Positions 42,720-52,071 of a stretch of DNA of 64,000 nt are shown here, piece after piece. The stretch spans positions 1 through 64,000 of the forward strand of contig NZ_JAIOAA010000018.1 of assembly GCF_019890675.1 (NCBI RefSeq), written 5' to 3'. The notes beneath the pieces were generated by a model. It saw only the letters and a list, made by a program, of their open reading frames with translations, was not told the origin of the DNA and searched no databases. Position 1 is the stretch's first letter. The number at the start of each line of letters is the position of its first letter. The translations under genes and the position numbers were made by a program. Source of the DNA: Micromonospora sp. PLK6-60. GTDB lineage: Bacteria; Actinomycetota; Actinomycetes; Mycobacteriales; Micromonosporaceae.

Positions 42720-43162
42720 CCGGGGCGCCCCGCACGGCCTGGGCCACCATCCCGGCCGACGAGGAGCGGTTCCGACCGCTCTACGCCCGGCTGCTCGGCC
42801 TGCGTTTCGTCAACCCGGGCGGGGTGCTCTGCTTCCTCTTCTTCGAGGGCGCCGTCGCGCTGGCCGTCCTGCTCGCGCTCGCCGAGCTGGTCAGCTGGTG
42901 GGCGGTGCTGGTGCTGCCGGCCGCGGTGGCGGTGATGGTCAAGCTCAACGACGTGGTGGCCGAGATGGTGGTCCGGTCCGCGGCTCTGGTGCCCGAGCAG
43001 GAGCGGGACCGCTTCCGTCGTGAGCTGGAGCCGGCCGTGGGCCGGGTGGCGGTGGACTGGTCGGCCCGCGCGGTGCCCGGTGTGGTGGTGGGGTCCGGCC
43101 CCGCGCTGCCCGCCGCCGGGCGCGAGCTGCCCGGCCGGGAGCGGCGCGAGCCGCCGCGCTGA
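42716..43162 (+). CDS. Small hypothetical membrane protein
   Basis: A 148-residue protein of unknown function with an N-terminal soluble segment (PADEERFRPLYARLLGLRFVNPGG), two membrane helices (VLCFLFFEGAVALAVLLALAEL and WWAVLVLPAAVAVMVKL), and a charged C-terminal half with QERDRFRRELEPAVGR. The GTG overlaps the holA stop (GTGA), so it is coupled to holA. Convergent with rpsT. Confidence 0.8.
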   Translation: MTGAPRTAWATIPADEERFRPLYARLLGLRFVNPGGVLCFLFFEGAVALAVLLALAELVSWWAVLVLPAAVAVMVKLNDVVAEMVVRSAALVPEQERDRFRRELEPAVGRVAVDWSARAVPGVVVGSGPALPAAGRELPGRERREPPR

Positions 43163-43245
43163 CCGCTCCGGAGGGCTGACCGCGCCGGGAGGGCTGGCCG
43201 CGCCGAGGGTTGAGCAGCCCGGGAGCGCCGGCCGCGCTGAGTGAA

Positions 43246-43317
43246 ACGGGCCGGAGACGCAGAACGGGCCGGAGACGCAGACAACCGGAAGCCCCGGGTC
43301 GTACCCGGGGCTTCCGG
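43246..43317. terminator. Short direct repeat and bidirectional terminator between the 42716 gene and rpsT
   Basis: ACGGGCCGGAGACGCAG occurs twice back to back near 43246-43281. It is followed by a perfect 15-bp stem, CCGGAAGCCCCGGGT (43285-43299) and ACCCGGGGCTTCCGG (43303-43317), with a 3-nt loop, between two convergent genes. The preceding 80 bp are GC-rich low-complexity sequence. Confidence 0.85.
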
Positions 43318-43337
43318 TCAGGTCTGGGCTCGGCCGG

Positions 43338-43604
43338 TCAGGCCGAGAAGGACGCCACGCGCTTGGCGATGGCCGACTTGCGGTTGGCCGCCTGGTTGCT
43401 GTGGATGACGCCCTTGCTGGCCGCCTGGTCCAGCTTGCGAGCGGCATCCCGCATCAGCGCGGTGGCCTTCTCGGTGTCGCCGGCCTCGGCAGCCTCGTGG
43501 AACTTCCGGATGGCGGTCTTCAGCGACGACTTGACCGACTTGTTACGCAGCCGGCGCTTCTCGTTCTGCCGGTTGCGCTTGATCTGGGACTTGATGTTCG
43601 CCAC
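43338..43604 (-). CDS. rpsT: 30S ribosomal protein S20
   Basis: Small-subunit protein of 88 residues. Markers are ANIKSQIKRNRQNEKRRLRNKSVKSSLKTAIRKF at the N-terminus, and KGVIHSNQAANRKSAIAKRV near the end. The GTG at 43604 begins the family-typical (M)ANIKSQ, with GAGG a few nt upstream. It is transcribed opposite to holA, as in mycobacteria. A CTATCA-like -10 lies about 25 nt upstream on the minus strand. Confidence 0.97.
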   Translation of the reverse strand: MANIKSQIKRNRQNEKRRLRNKSVKSSLKTAIRKFHEAAEAGDTEKATALMRDAARKLDQAASKGVIHSNQAANRKSAIAKRVASFSA

Positions 43605-43638
43605 GCGACAGCCTCGTCTTGATAGCTCGGGTTGGTCA

Positions 43639-43679
43639 GCTTTCGCGCAACGAGCATGGGTCATCGCCGCGCGAAAAGC
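43639..43679 (-). terminator. Imperfect hairpin between the phosphotransferase gene and rpsT
   Basis: GCTTTCGCGC (43639-43648) and GCGCGAAAAGC (43669-43679) pair with one bulge around a 20-nt loop. Downstream of the minus-strand phosphotransferase (ends 43716) and upstream of rpsT, it could end the former's transcript. Confidence 0.45.
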
Positions 43680-43715
43680 CAGGTTACCAGGTCGGCCCGG
43701 ACGAGCCAAAACGGC

Positions 43716-44696
43716 TCAGGTCCACCCTCGCCGGGCAGCCAGCCAACCGAGCGCCTGCTCTCCGCTGAACCGCTGGTGGGACCGGATGTGTGGGGAGGCG
43801 GTGGAGGGTCCGGCGGCGGCGCTGGTGAGGAAGTAGCCGGCCAGCGCGGCCAGGGTCACGTCGAGCGCGTCCGGCGGCGCGCCGGCGGCGGCCGGGTGGG
43901 TGGCGAAGGCCACGTCCGCGTCCGGTCCGTCGGTGTGGCCGGTGAGCAGCAGGGTGACCAGGTCGAACCAGGCCGGGCCGTGACAGAGCCAGGTCCAGTC
44001 GCAGAACCAGGCCCGCCCGGCGGGGTCGAGCAGCACGTTGTCCACCCGCAGGTCGCCGTGGATCAGCCCGGTGGCGGGCGCCGCGTACGCCGGCAGCCGC
44101 GACTCCAGGACCACCAGCTCCGGCAGCCGCCGGGTGGCCCACGGCGGCAGTCGCGGGGTCGGCTCGTGGCCGGCGGCCACCTCGCCCCAGCTCAGGATGT
44201 CCGCCCGGGCCAGGTCGGCCAGGTGGGGCGGGCGGAGCGCGAGCAGCTCCGCCGGGGGCGTGGCGAGCGCGGCGGCCACCTCGGCGTACCCGGCCAGGAC
44301 GGCGGCCAGCTCCGCCGGCGCCCAGGGCAGCCGGGGCGGGCGGCCGGCGACGGCGTCCAGGCCGATGGCGTACCAGCCGGCCGCGGTCAGGCCCCAGCGG
44401 GGGCGGGGGACCGCCAGGCCGGCCGGGAGCCCGGCGAGGACCGCCGCCTCCCGGTAATACCAGTCGGCGAGGTGCCGCTGCTGGGCCAGGTCGGCGGCCT
44501 TCACGAACGCCCGGGCCCCGGCGGCGGTCTCCAGCACCGCGGCGAACCCGCGGGTGAAGCCCGCCCCGGCGCTGCGCGCCGACACCACGGGTCCGCCGAG
44601 CCGCACGGCCACCGCGTCGCGCAGGGCCGCCGGCAGCGCCGACCACGCCGGACGTACGGCGGTGGCGTGGTACGGCACCGGACTGGCGGCGGTCAC
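43716..44696 (-). CDS. Aminoglycoside-phosphotransferase-fold protein
   Basis: A 326-residue APH-type kinase. The catalytic loop is TGLIHGDLRVDNVLLDPAGRAWFCDWTW (H-G-D-x-x-x-x-N, then the metal-binding Asp), preceded by the nucleotide-binding lobe RAFVKAADLAQQRHLADWYYREAAVLAGL. Such proteins phosphorylate sugars, amines or antibiotics; nothing here links it to resistance. GTG 44696 is chosen because CATCCT stands 6 nt upstream on the minus strand, a leaderless layout. It is divergent from the DUF4240 gene. Confidence 0.88.
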   Translation of the reverse strand: MTAASPVPYHATAVRPAWSALPAALRDAVAVRLGGPVVSARSAGAGFTRGFAAVLETAAGARAFVKAADLAQQRHLADWYYREAAVLAGLPAGLAVPRPRWGLTAAGWYAIGLDAVAGRPPRLPWAPAELAAVLAGYAEVAAALATPPAELLALRPPHLADLARADILSWGEVAAGHEPTPRLPPWATRRLPELVVLESRLPAYAAPATGLIHGDLRVDNVLLDPAGRAWFCDWTWLCHGPAWFDLVTLLLTGHTDGPDADVAFATHPAAAGAPPDALDVTLAALAGYFLTSAAAGPSTASPHIRSHQRFSGEQALGWLAARRGWT

Positions 44697-44769
44697 GCCT
44701 CCAGGATGCCCGACGGTGGGCGGCCCGGTCGGGACCGGATGTCGGCCGGCTCTGCCAGACTGCGGGACC

Positions 44770-45306
44770 ATGCGGACCGACGAGTTCTGGCAGTTGATCG
44801 ACGAGGCCCGGGCCGGCGCCGGGGGAGAGGCCGACGCGGTGGCCGCCCGGGCGGTCGCGCTGCTCGCCGAGCGCGACCCGGCGGACATCCTCGGGTACGC
44901 CCGCCAGCAGCAGCGGGTGTTGACCGCCTCCTACCGGGTGGATCTGTGGGGGGCGGCATACCTGATCAACGGCGGTGCCTCCGACGACGGCTTCGAGTAT
45001 TTCCGGGGTTGGCTGATGACCCAGGGCCGGGCGGTCTTCGCGAAGGCGGTGGCCGATCCGGACTCCCTGGCCGAGCTGCCACGGGTGCGGGCCGCGGCGC
45101 TCAGCGGCGAGGAGTTCGACGGCGAGGAGATGCTGTCGGTGCCGTGGGACGCGTACCGGAAGGCGACCGCGACCGAGCTGCCGGCGGACCGCGACCCGGT
45201 GCCCGAGCCGGACCTCAACGACTTCTGGGACTTCGACGACGAGGAGGAGGCCCGCCGCCGGCTGCCGAAGCTGGCCGCCCTCTTCGTCGAGCCGCCGCAG
45301 GAGTAG
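44770..45306 (+). CDS. DUF4240 domain protein
   Basis: A 178-residue soluble protein with the DUF4240 pattern: MRTDEFWQLIDEAR at the start, then LWGAAYLINGGASDDGFEYFRGWLMTQGRAVFAKAVADPDSL, and an acidic C-terminus DFWDFDDEEEARRRLPKLAALF. Function unknown; the family is common in Streptomyces and relatives and sometimes linked to polymorphic-toxin immunity, for which there is no local support. ATG 44770 follows CAGACT (44756-44761) by 8 nt. Confidence 0.85.
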   Translation: MRTDEFWQLIDEARAGAGGEADAVAARAVALLAERDPADILGYARQQQRVLTASYRVDLWGAAYLINGGASDDGFEYFRGWLMTQGRAVFAKAVADPDSLAELPRVRAAALSGEEFDGEEMLSVPWDAYRKATATELPADRDPVPEPDLNDFWDFDDEEEARRRLPKLAALFVEPPQE

Positions 45307-45438
45307 GCCGCTGCGGGAGTAAGAGGCCCTCCGGCCGGCACCGGAGGAGTGATCCGACCGCGTCCGGAGCGACGTGGGAACATAGAGGGGGCCGGCACGC
45401 GCCGGCCCGCTCACGTCAGCCGACCAGAACGGACCGCT

Positions 45439-47316
<1,878 letters not shown>

Positions 47317-47350
47317 CGCGGCTCCGGCCCACCGGAGTCACCTGCTGATC

Positions 47351-47398
47351 GAGCGCGACACCCCAGAGTGCCCCTGGGGTGTCGCGCTCGTTCTTGTT
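47351..47398 (+). terminator. Intrinsic terminator after lepA
   Basis: GAGCGCGACACCCCA (47351-47365) pairs exactly with TGGGGTGTCGCGCTC (47375-47389) around a 9-nt loop, followed by GTTCTTGTT. It is the best classical terminator in the window. Confidence 0.92.
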
Positions 47399-47536
47399 GC
47401 CCGAGGAAATTTTCGGCGGCTCGCCGCGCCCTGATGATCGTGGAAGCACCCTGCTGAGCTGCGGCTATCGTCCGCCGAAGGGGCGATCGACGCAGCCGCG
47501 GGCATCGACCATCCGGCACCTGTTCGGGCTGAGTCG

Positions 47537-47598
47537 GTTTGGTTTCTCGGCGGGTCGGGCATCTAGCGGTCACGACAAGAAACACACCAAACGGTGTG
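47537..47598 (+). promoter_or_regulatory. Stress-sigma-like promoter and operator of the first GlsB/YeaQ gene
   Basis: GTTT (47537-47540), 16 nt, GGGCAT (47557-47562), then an inverted repeat CACACC-AAAC-GGTGTG (47583-47598) about 20 nt further on. The same arrangement stands before the second copy at 48286-48345. The promoter resembles the GTTT/GGGTAT sigma-B/sigma-F type; the dyad would lie just downstream of +1, where a repressor could bind. Confidence 0.55.
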
Positions 47599-47624
47599 AA
47601 CTTAGCTTTTCGAGGAGAATCGAC

Positions 47625-47912
47625 ATGGAGCTCACCGTCTGGGGCATTCTCACCGCCCTGTTCGTCGGTCTGATCGTCGGCGCGCTCGGCCGGCTGGCCG
47701 TCCCCGGCCGCAACCCGATGCCGATCTGGCTGCACATGCTCATCGGTGTGGGCGCCGCGCTGCTCGGCACCGTCCTGGCCCGGGCGATGGGCATCGCCAC
47801 CGAGACCGCCGGCATCGACTGGCGTGAGCTGCTCGTCCAGGTCGTGCTGGCCGCCATCGCCGTCGCCCTGGTCTCCGGGGTGGGCCGCCGCCGCCACGTC
47901 ACCCACCGGTAA
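47625..47912 (+). CDS. GlsB/YeaQ/YmgE-family stress membrane protein, copy 1
   Basis: A 95-residue protein with three membrane helices (VWGILTALFVGLIVGALGRL; PIWLHMLIGVGAALLGTVLARAMG; LVQVVLAAIAVALVSGVG), of the transglycosylase-associated/GlsB family seen in general and acid stress. The GRLAVPGRNPMPIW loop is the conserved segment. The ATG has GAGGAG at 7 nt. A second gene at 48373 encodes a product differing at only a few residues (such as LL to FV and the last residues), so this is a recent duplication kept with its promoter. Confidence 0.92.
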   Translation: MELTVWGILTALFVGLIVGALGRLAVPGRNPMPIWLHMLIGVGAALLGTVLARAMGIATETAGIDWRELLVQVVLAAIAVALVSGVGRRRHVTHR

Positions 47913-47935
47913 TTCCGCGACACCTCGCGACCTGC

Positions 47936-48040
47936 GCGGGCGCCCGACCGATCCGGTCGGGCGCCCGCTCGCATCTGGTCGGGCGCCCGCTCGCATCTGG
48001 TCTGGCGCCCGCTCGCATCTGGCCGGGTGCCGCTCGCATT
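47936..48040. repeat. Terminator stem with 22-bp tandem repeat after the first GlsB/YeaQ gene
   Basis: GCGGGCGCCCGACC (47936-47949) pairs with GGTCGGGCGCCCGC (47955-47968). The second arm is itself the first of about four tandem units GGTCGGGCGCCCGCTCGCATCT (starts 47955, 47977, 47999, 48021; the last shortened), so several alternative hairpins can form. A TGTCTCGTTCCTCGG direct repeat follows (about 48046-48084). The rest of the 460-bp gap up to the second gene contains only its promoter. Confidence 0.85.
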
Positions 48041-48285
48041 GGCTCTGTCTCGTTCCTCGGCCGAGTCTTGTCTCGTTCCTCGGTCGGGGCGCCGCCCGCC
48101 GGCGGCACGGGGTCTACCCGATTCGCCCAGGATGGCGCGCGTCGATGCCCGACGGGCCTTCCGGCGTCCCCGGCCGTTGGCGGGTCGGCACCTGCGGGTT
48201 GCTCCGACAGGGGCGCCCTGAGCAGGGAGAACGGCGCGCGTCGTCCCGGATCGGGTGACAGTGCACCGGGTGCGGCAGAAATTCG

Positions 48286-48345
48286 GTTTGGCAATTCGGC
48301 GGGCCGGGAATCTATTGCTCCGACAGGAACCACACAACTGGTGTG
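48286..48345 (+). promoter_or_regulatory. Stress-sigma-like promoter and operator of the second GlsB/YeaQ gene
   Basis: GTTT (48286-48289), 16 nt, GGGAAT (48306-48311), then CACAC-AACTG-GTGTG (48331-48345) about 19 nt further on. Spacing from the -10 to the ATG is 62 versus 63 nt in copy 1, while the surrounding sequence has diverged, so these blocks appear conserved by selection. Confidence 0.55.
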
Positions 48346-48372
48346 ACTGAGTCTTGAAGGAGGAGGGCGACC

Positions 48373-48660
48373 ATGGAGCTCACCGTCTGGGGCATCATCA
48401 CCGCCCTGTTTGTCGGTCTGATCGTCGGGGCGCTCGGCCGGCTGGCCGTCCCCGGCCGCAACCCGATGCCGATCTGGCTGCACATGCTCATCGGTGTGGG
48501 CGCCGCGCTGCTCGGTACGGTTCTCGCCCGGGCGATGGGCATCGCCACCGAGACCGCCGGCATCGACTGGCGTGAGCTGTTCGTCCAGGTGGTGCTGGCC
48601 GCCATCGCCGTCGCCCTGGTCTCCGGGGTGGGCCGCCGACGCGGCGTATCGCGCTACTGA
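48373..48660 (+). CDS. GlsB/YeaQ/YmgE-family stress membrane protein, copy 2
   Basis: A 95-residue, three-helix membrane protein nearly identical to the 47625 product (MELTVWGIITALFVGLIVGA), ending RRRGVSRY rather than RRRHVTHR. The ATG has GAAGGAGGAGG upstream. The two genes form a tandem duplication of about 750 bp that includes promoter, dyad and terminator stem. Function beyond stress-associated membrane protein is not known. Confidence 0.92.
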   Translation: MELTVWGIITALFVGLIVGALGRLAVPGRNPMPIWLHMLIGVGAALLGTVLARAMGIATETAGIDWRELFVQVVLAAIAVALVSGVGRRRGVSRY

Positions 48661-48675
48661 TCCCACGCACCCCCA

Positions 48676-48708
48676 GCGGGCGCCCGACCCTCGTGGTCGG
48701 GCGCCCGC
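48676..48708 (+). terminator. Hairpin terminator after the second GlsB/YeaQ gene
   Basis: GCGGGCGCCCGACC (48676-48689) and GGTCGGGCGCCCGC (48695-48708), the same 14-bp stem as after copy 1, with a CTCGT loop. No T tract. Confidence 0.85.
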
Positions 48709-48808
48709 TCGCGTGTACCCGCCGGTCGCGGGCGACTCGTCCCGATCTGCCGCTCCGCCGCGCTCCTGCGGTACGGTCGCCTCGCGCGGCTCGCCGCCTC
48801 CCCCTGTC

Positions 48809-48827
48809 GTAAAGAAATTTTTCCTAC
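48809..48827 (+). promoter_or_regulatory. AT-rich dyad before the sugar transporter, possible operator
   Basis: GTAAAGAAATTTTTCCTAC, with outer GTA/TAC and inner AAA/TTT symmetry. It is a striking AT-rich block 50 bp before the GTG of the binding-protein gene. AGGAAA-TTT type dyads are bound by ROK-family sugar repressors in other actinobacteria. No regulator gene is adjacent. Confidence 0.45.
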
Positions 48828-48877
48828 TAAGGTGCGGCGGAGAAGGTTAGTGCCAAGACGGCGCGAGGGAGAGTGGC

Positions 48878-50170
48878 GTGAACAGGTGGAAGCGGCTGGC
48901 TCCGGTCACCGCCTTCGTGGCGTCGGCCGCGATGGTGCTCACCGGCTGCGGAGGCTCCGGCGACGACGCGGAGTCCGCCGACAACAGCAAGCTGACGGTC
49001 TGGATGATGGGCGAGGGCGGCGACGAGCAGACCGCGTTCCTCGACGGCGTCGAGACGGAGTTCCGCAAGAAGCACCCCGACACCGACGTGGTGGTCCAGT
49101 ACGTTCCCTGGCTCGAGGCGCCGAAGAAGTTCCAGGCCGCACTCGCCGGTGGTGAGGGGCCGGACGTCACCGAACTCGGCAACACCGAGACCCAGGGCTG
49201 GGCGGAGCAGGAAGCCCTCGCCGACGTCTCCGACAAGTTCAACGGCTGGACCGAGGGCAAGGACATCCTGCCCGACCTGGTCAAGAACGCGCAGCTCGAC
49301 GGCAAGCAGTACGGCGTGCCGTGGTACGCGGGCGTGCGCGCCGTCTACTACCGCACCGACTGGTTCGCCGAGGCCGGCGTGCAGCCGCCGAAGACCTGGG
49401 ACGACATGGTGGCCGCCGCCAAGGCCGTCCAGGCCAAGAAGCCCGGAACGTACGGCATCGCCCTGCCCGGCAACTCGGAGCTGCCGTTCTACTCCTTCCT
49501 CTGGGGCGCCGGCGCGGAGATCGCCACCAAGGAGGGCGACACCTGGAAGTCCGGCTACCGCACGCCGGAGGCCCAGAAGGCGGTCAAGTTCTGGACCGAC
49601 CTGGTCACCGTGCACAAGGTCGCCCCGCCCGCCGCGGCCGGCTGGAACGAGGTGGACGCCCGTACCCAGTTCGCCACCGGCAAGGCCGCGATGGCCTTCG
49701 CCGGCAGCTGGCAGGGGGGCGCGATGAAGAAGGACAACCCCGAGATCGAGAAGGTCTGGGGCACCTTCCCCATCCCCGGCCCGGACGGCCAGGCGGCCCC
49801 CGCGTTCGCCGGCGGCTCCGACATCGCCATCTGGAAGGACAGCGAGCGGGCGGCGCTGGCCTGGGACTACGTCACCGTCCTGCTGAGCAAGCAGAAGGAC
49901 AAGGAGTTCGCCGGCAGCCTCGGCTTCTTCCCGGTCTACTCCGATCTGGTCGGCGGCGGTGAATACACCAACGACAAGGTGATGGCGTCGTTCGCCACCG
50001 CCATGCAGAACACCAAGCTGACCCCGCTGACCCCCAAGTGGGTCGAGGTCAGCCGGACCAAGACGGTGACCCAGGCGATGAACAGCGCGGTCATCAAGGG
50101 CCAGAAGACGGTCGAGCAGGCCACCGCCGACGCGGCCACCGAGATGGAAGGCATCTTGAACAGCAAGTGA
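48878..50170 (+). CDS. CUT1 sugar ABC transporter, substrate-binding lipoprotein
   Basis: Extracellular solute-binding protein of 430 residues, lipid-anchored: signal sequence with lipobox LTGCGGSG (cleavage before Cys about 24). Family-1 features are KLTVWMMGEGG, FRKKHPDTDVVVQYVPW, GPDVTELGNTETQGWAEQEALADVSDKF, YGVPWYAGVRAVYYRTDWF and the late FAGGSDIAIW. It most resembles binding proteins for N,N'-diacetylchitobiose or other oligosaccharides (NgcE-like), but the ligand is inferred. GTG 48878 has GAGGGAGAG upstream. It overlaps the first permease gene (GTGA). Confidence 0.93.
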   Translation: MNRWKRLAPVTAFVASAAMVLTGCGGSGDDAESADNSKLTVWMMGEGGDEQTAFLDGVETEFRKKHPDTDVVVQYVPWLEAPKKFQAALAGGEGPDVTELGNTETQGWAEQEALADVSDKFNGWTEGKDILPDLVKNAQLDGKQYGVPWYAGVRAVYYRTDWFAEAGVQPPKTWDDMVAAAKAVQAKKPGTYGIALPGNSELPFYSFLWGAGAEIATKEGDTWKSGYRTPEAQKAVKFWTDLVTVHKVAPPAAAGWNEVDARTQFATGKAAMAFAGSWQGGAMKKDNPEIEKVWGTFPIPGPDGQAAPAFAGGSDIAIWKDSERAALAWDYVTVLLSKQKDKEFAGSLGFFPVYSDLVGGGEYTNDKVMASFATAMQNTKLTPLTPKWVEVSRTKTVTQAMNSAVIKGQKTVEQATADAATEMEGILNSK

Positions 50171-51153
50171 GCGTACTGAACAAGAGCACCGGGACGGCCG
50201 CCGCGCGGGACACCCCCGCGCGGCGGCGGCCCCGCGTGGACCGCCTGCCGTACCTGCTGCTCCTGCCCTGCCTGGCGATCATCACGGTGCTGCTGCTCTG
50301 GCCGCTCGGCCAGGTCGTCGCGATGTCGTTCTTCAAGCTGAACAACGTCCGACAGTTGCGCGGCGACCGCGAGTGGCCGTGGGTGGGGCTGGCCAACTAC
50401 ACCCAGATCCTGGGCGACCCGTTCTTCCGTACGGTGCTGCGCAACACGGTGCTCTTCGCCGCCGCCAACGTGGTGCTGACGATGATCCTCGGCACCCTGG
50501 TCGGCCTGCTGCTCAACCGGCTCGGCAAGCGGATGGCCACCTTCGTCGCCAGCTGCGTGATGCTGGCCTGGGCGACCCCGGCGCTGACCGGCACCATCGT
50601 CTGGAAGTGGATCTTCGACGACACCAGCGGCCTGGTCACCTGGCTGTTCAACAAGCTGCCCGACGGGCTCTCCACGGCCCTGTTCGGGCGCAGCGACTGG
50701 ACCGGGTACGGCTGGTTCAACTCGCCGCTGCTCTTCTTCGCCATCCTCACGCTGGTGGTGGTCTGGCACTCCTTCCCGTTCATCGCGGTGAGCGTGCTCG
50801 CCGGACTCAAGAGCGTGCCCAGCGAACTCCAGGAGGCCGCCCGGGTCGACGGGGCCGGCCCGTGGCGGGTGTTCTGGTCGGTCACCTTTCCGGTGCTGCG
50901 GCCGGTCTTCGGGATCCTGGTGGTGCTCTCCACCATCTGGGACTTCAAGGTCTTCACCCAGCAGTTCGTGCTGGCCGGCGGCACCCAGGACCGCTCGACC
51001 TTCATGCTCTCCATCTACTCGTACGCCGAGGCGTTCTCCCCACCGCCCAAGTACGGTCTCGGCGCGGCGATCGCGGTCATCCTGACCGTGATCCTGCTCC
51101 TGGTGACCGGCCTCTACGTCCGCATGGTGCTCCGACAGGAGGAGGAGGCGTGA
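50167..51153 (+). CDS. Sugar ABC transporter permease, MalF/MsmF type
   Basis: Inner-membrane permease of 328 residues with about six helices and a basic N-terminus (RRRPRVDRLPYLLLLPCL). The EAA loop that contacts the ATPase is ELQEAARVDGAGPWRVFWSVTFPVLRP. The start is the GTG inside GTGA overlapping the binding-protein stop; a longer in-frame start would run back into that gene. It forms a heterodimer with the next gene product. Confidence 0.95.
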   Translation: MSVLNKSTGTAAARDTPARRRPRVDRLPYLLLLPCLAIITVLLLWPLGQVVAMSFFKLNNVRQLRGDREWPWVGLANYTQILGDPFFRTVLRNTVLFAAANVVLTMILGTLVGLLLNRLGKRMATFVASCVMLAWATPALTGTIVWKWIFDDTSGLVTWLFNKLPDGLSTALFGRSDWTGYGWFNSPLLFFAILTLVVVWHSFPFIAVSVLAGLKSVPSELQEAARVDGAGPWRVFWSVTFPVLRPVFGILVVLSTIWDFKVFTQQFVLAGGTQDRSTFMLSIYSYAEAFSPPPKYGLGAAIAVILTVILLLVTGLYVRMVLRQEEEA

Positions 51154-51980
51154 AGCGGATCGCGCTGAACGGTGCCGGCCTGCTGGTCGCGCTCTTCGCG
51201 GCCTTCCCGGTCTACTGGATGGTCGCCACCTCGCTCAAGCCGAACAGCGAGATCTTCGCGTCCACCCCACGGCCGGTGCCCGCCGAGCCGACGCTGGCGC
51301 ACTACCGGGAGATCCTCGGCGGCAACCTCATCCCGGGCGTCACGTTCCTCGACTTCTTCCTCAACAGCGTGCTGGTCGCGGTCGCCACCGTGCTGCTCAG
51401 CGGCCTGGTGGCGTTGCTGGCCGCGACCGCGGTCGCCCGGTTCCGATTCAAGCTCCGGACCAGCTTCCTGATCATGCTGCTGGTGGTGCAGATGATCCCC
51501 CTCGAAGCGCTGGTCATCCCGCTGTTCCTGATGATCCAGCGGCTCGGGCTCTACAACACCCTGCCCAGCCTGATCCTGACCTACCTCGGCTTCTCGCTGC
51601 CGTTCGCGGTGTGGATGCTGCGCGGCTTCGTCGCCGCGGTGCCGAAGGAGTTGGAGGAGGCGGCGGCCATCGACGGCGCCAGCCGGGCGCAGACCTTCCG
51701 CCGGATCCTCTTCCCGCTGGTGGCGCCCGGACTCGTGGCGACCAGCATCTTCTCGTTCATCACCGCCTGGAACGAGCTGATCTTCGCGCTGACCTTCATC
51801 AACGACCAGCAGAAGTACACCCTGCCGGTCGCGATGACGTTCTTCTTCGGCCGCGACGACACCGCCTGGGGGTCGGTGATGGCCGCCTCCACGCTGTTCA
51901 CGCTGCCAGTGATCGTCTTCTTCCTGCTGGTGCAGCGGCGGATGGTCTCCGGCCTGGTCGCCGGCGCGGTGAAGGGGTAA
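51150..51980 (+). CDS. Sugar ABC transporter permease, MalG/MsmG type
   Basis: Inner-membrane permease of 276 residues with six helices; the EAA loop is ELEEAAAIDGASRAQTFRRILFPLVAPG. The GTG lies in GTGA overlapping the upstream stop, after GGAGGAGG. The operon has no ATP-binding gene, as usual for actinobacterial CUT1 systems that share one MsiK-type ATPase encoded elsewhere. No glycosidase gene is linked, so the sugar cannot be deduced. The stop is within the GTAAGGAAGG edge of an interspersed element. Confidence 0.95.
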   Translation: MKRIALNGAGLLVALFAAFPVYWMVATSLKPNSEIFASTPRPVPAEPTLAHYREILGGNLIPGVTFLDFFLNSVLVAVATVLLSGLVALLAATAVARFRFKLRTSFLIMLLVVQMIPLEALVIPLFLMIQRLGLYNTLPSLILTYLGFSLPFAVWMLRGFVAAVPKELEEAAAIDGASRAQTFRRILFPLVAPGLVATSIFSFITAWNELIFALTFINDQQKYTLPVAMTFFFGRDDTAWGSVMAASTLFTLPVIVFFLLVQRRMVSGLVAGAVKG

Positions 51981-52032
51981 GGAAGGGCCCCTTATTAACG
52001 CCTCCGGTAGAGCAGGGCCCCCTGTTAACACC
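51977..52032. repeat. Interspersed GGGGCCCC/GTTAAC element, copy 5
   Basis: Forward orientation: GTAAGGAAGGGCCCCTTATT, AACGCCTCCGGTAGAGC, AGGGCCCCCTGTTAACACC. The first bases hold the TAA stop of the permease gene. It lies between that gene and the MOSC gene on the same strand. Confidence 0.8.
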
Positions 52033-52071
52033 GGTCCACACCCGCGCGCGGCTGCCCGTAGGCTCGTCGCC

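Noticed and set aside
43716..44696. Aminoglycoside resistance gene
   Set aside because: The fold is shared by many kinases; nothing in sequence or context indicates resistance.
47955..48040. CRISPR-like repeat array
   Set aside because: The 22-bp units are back to back with no spacers, and there is no cas gene.
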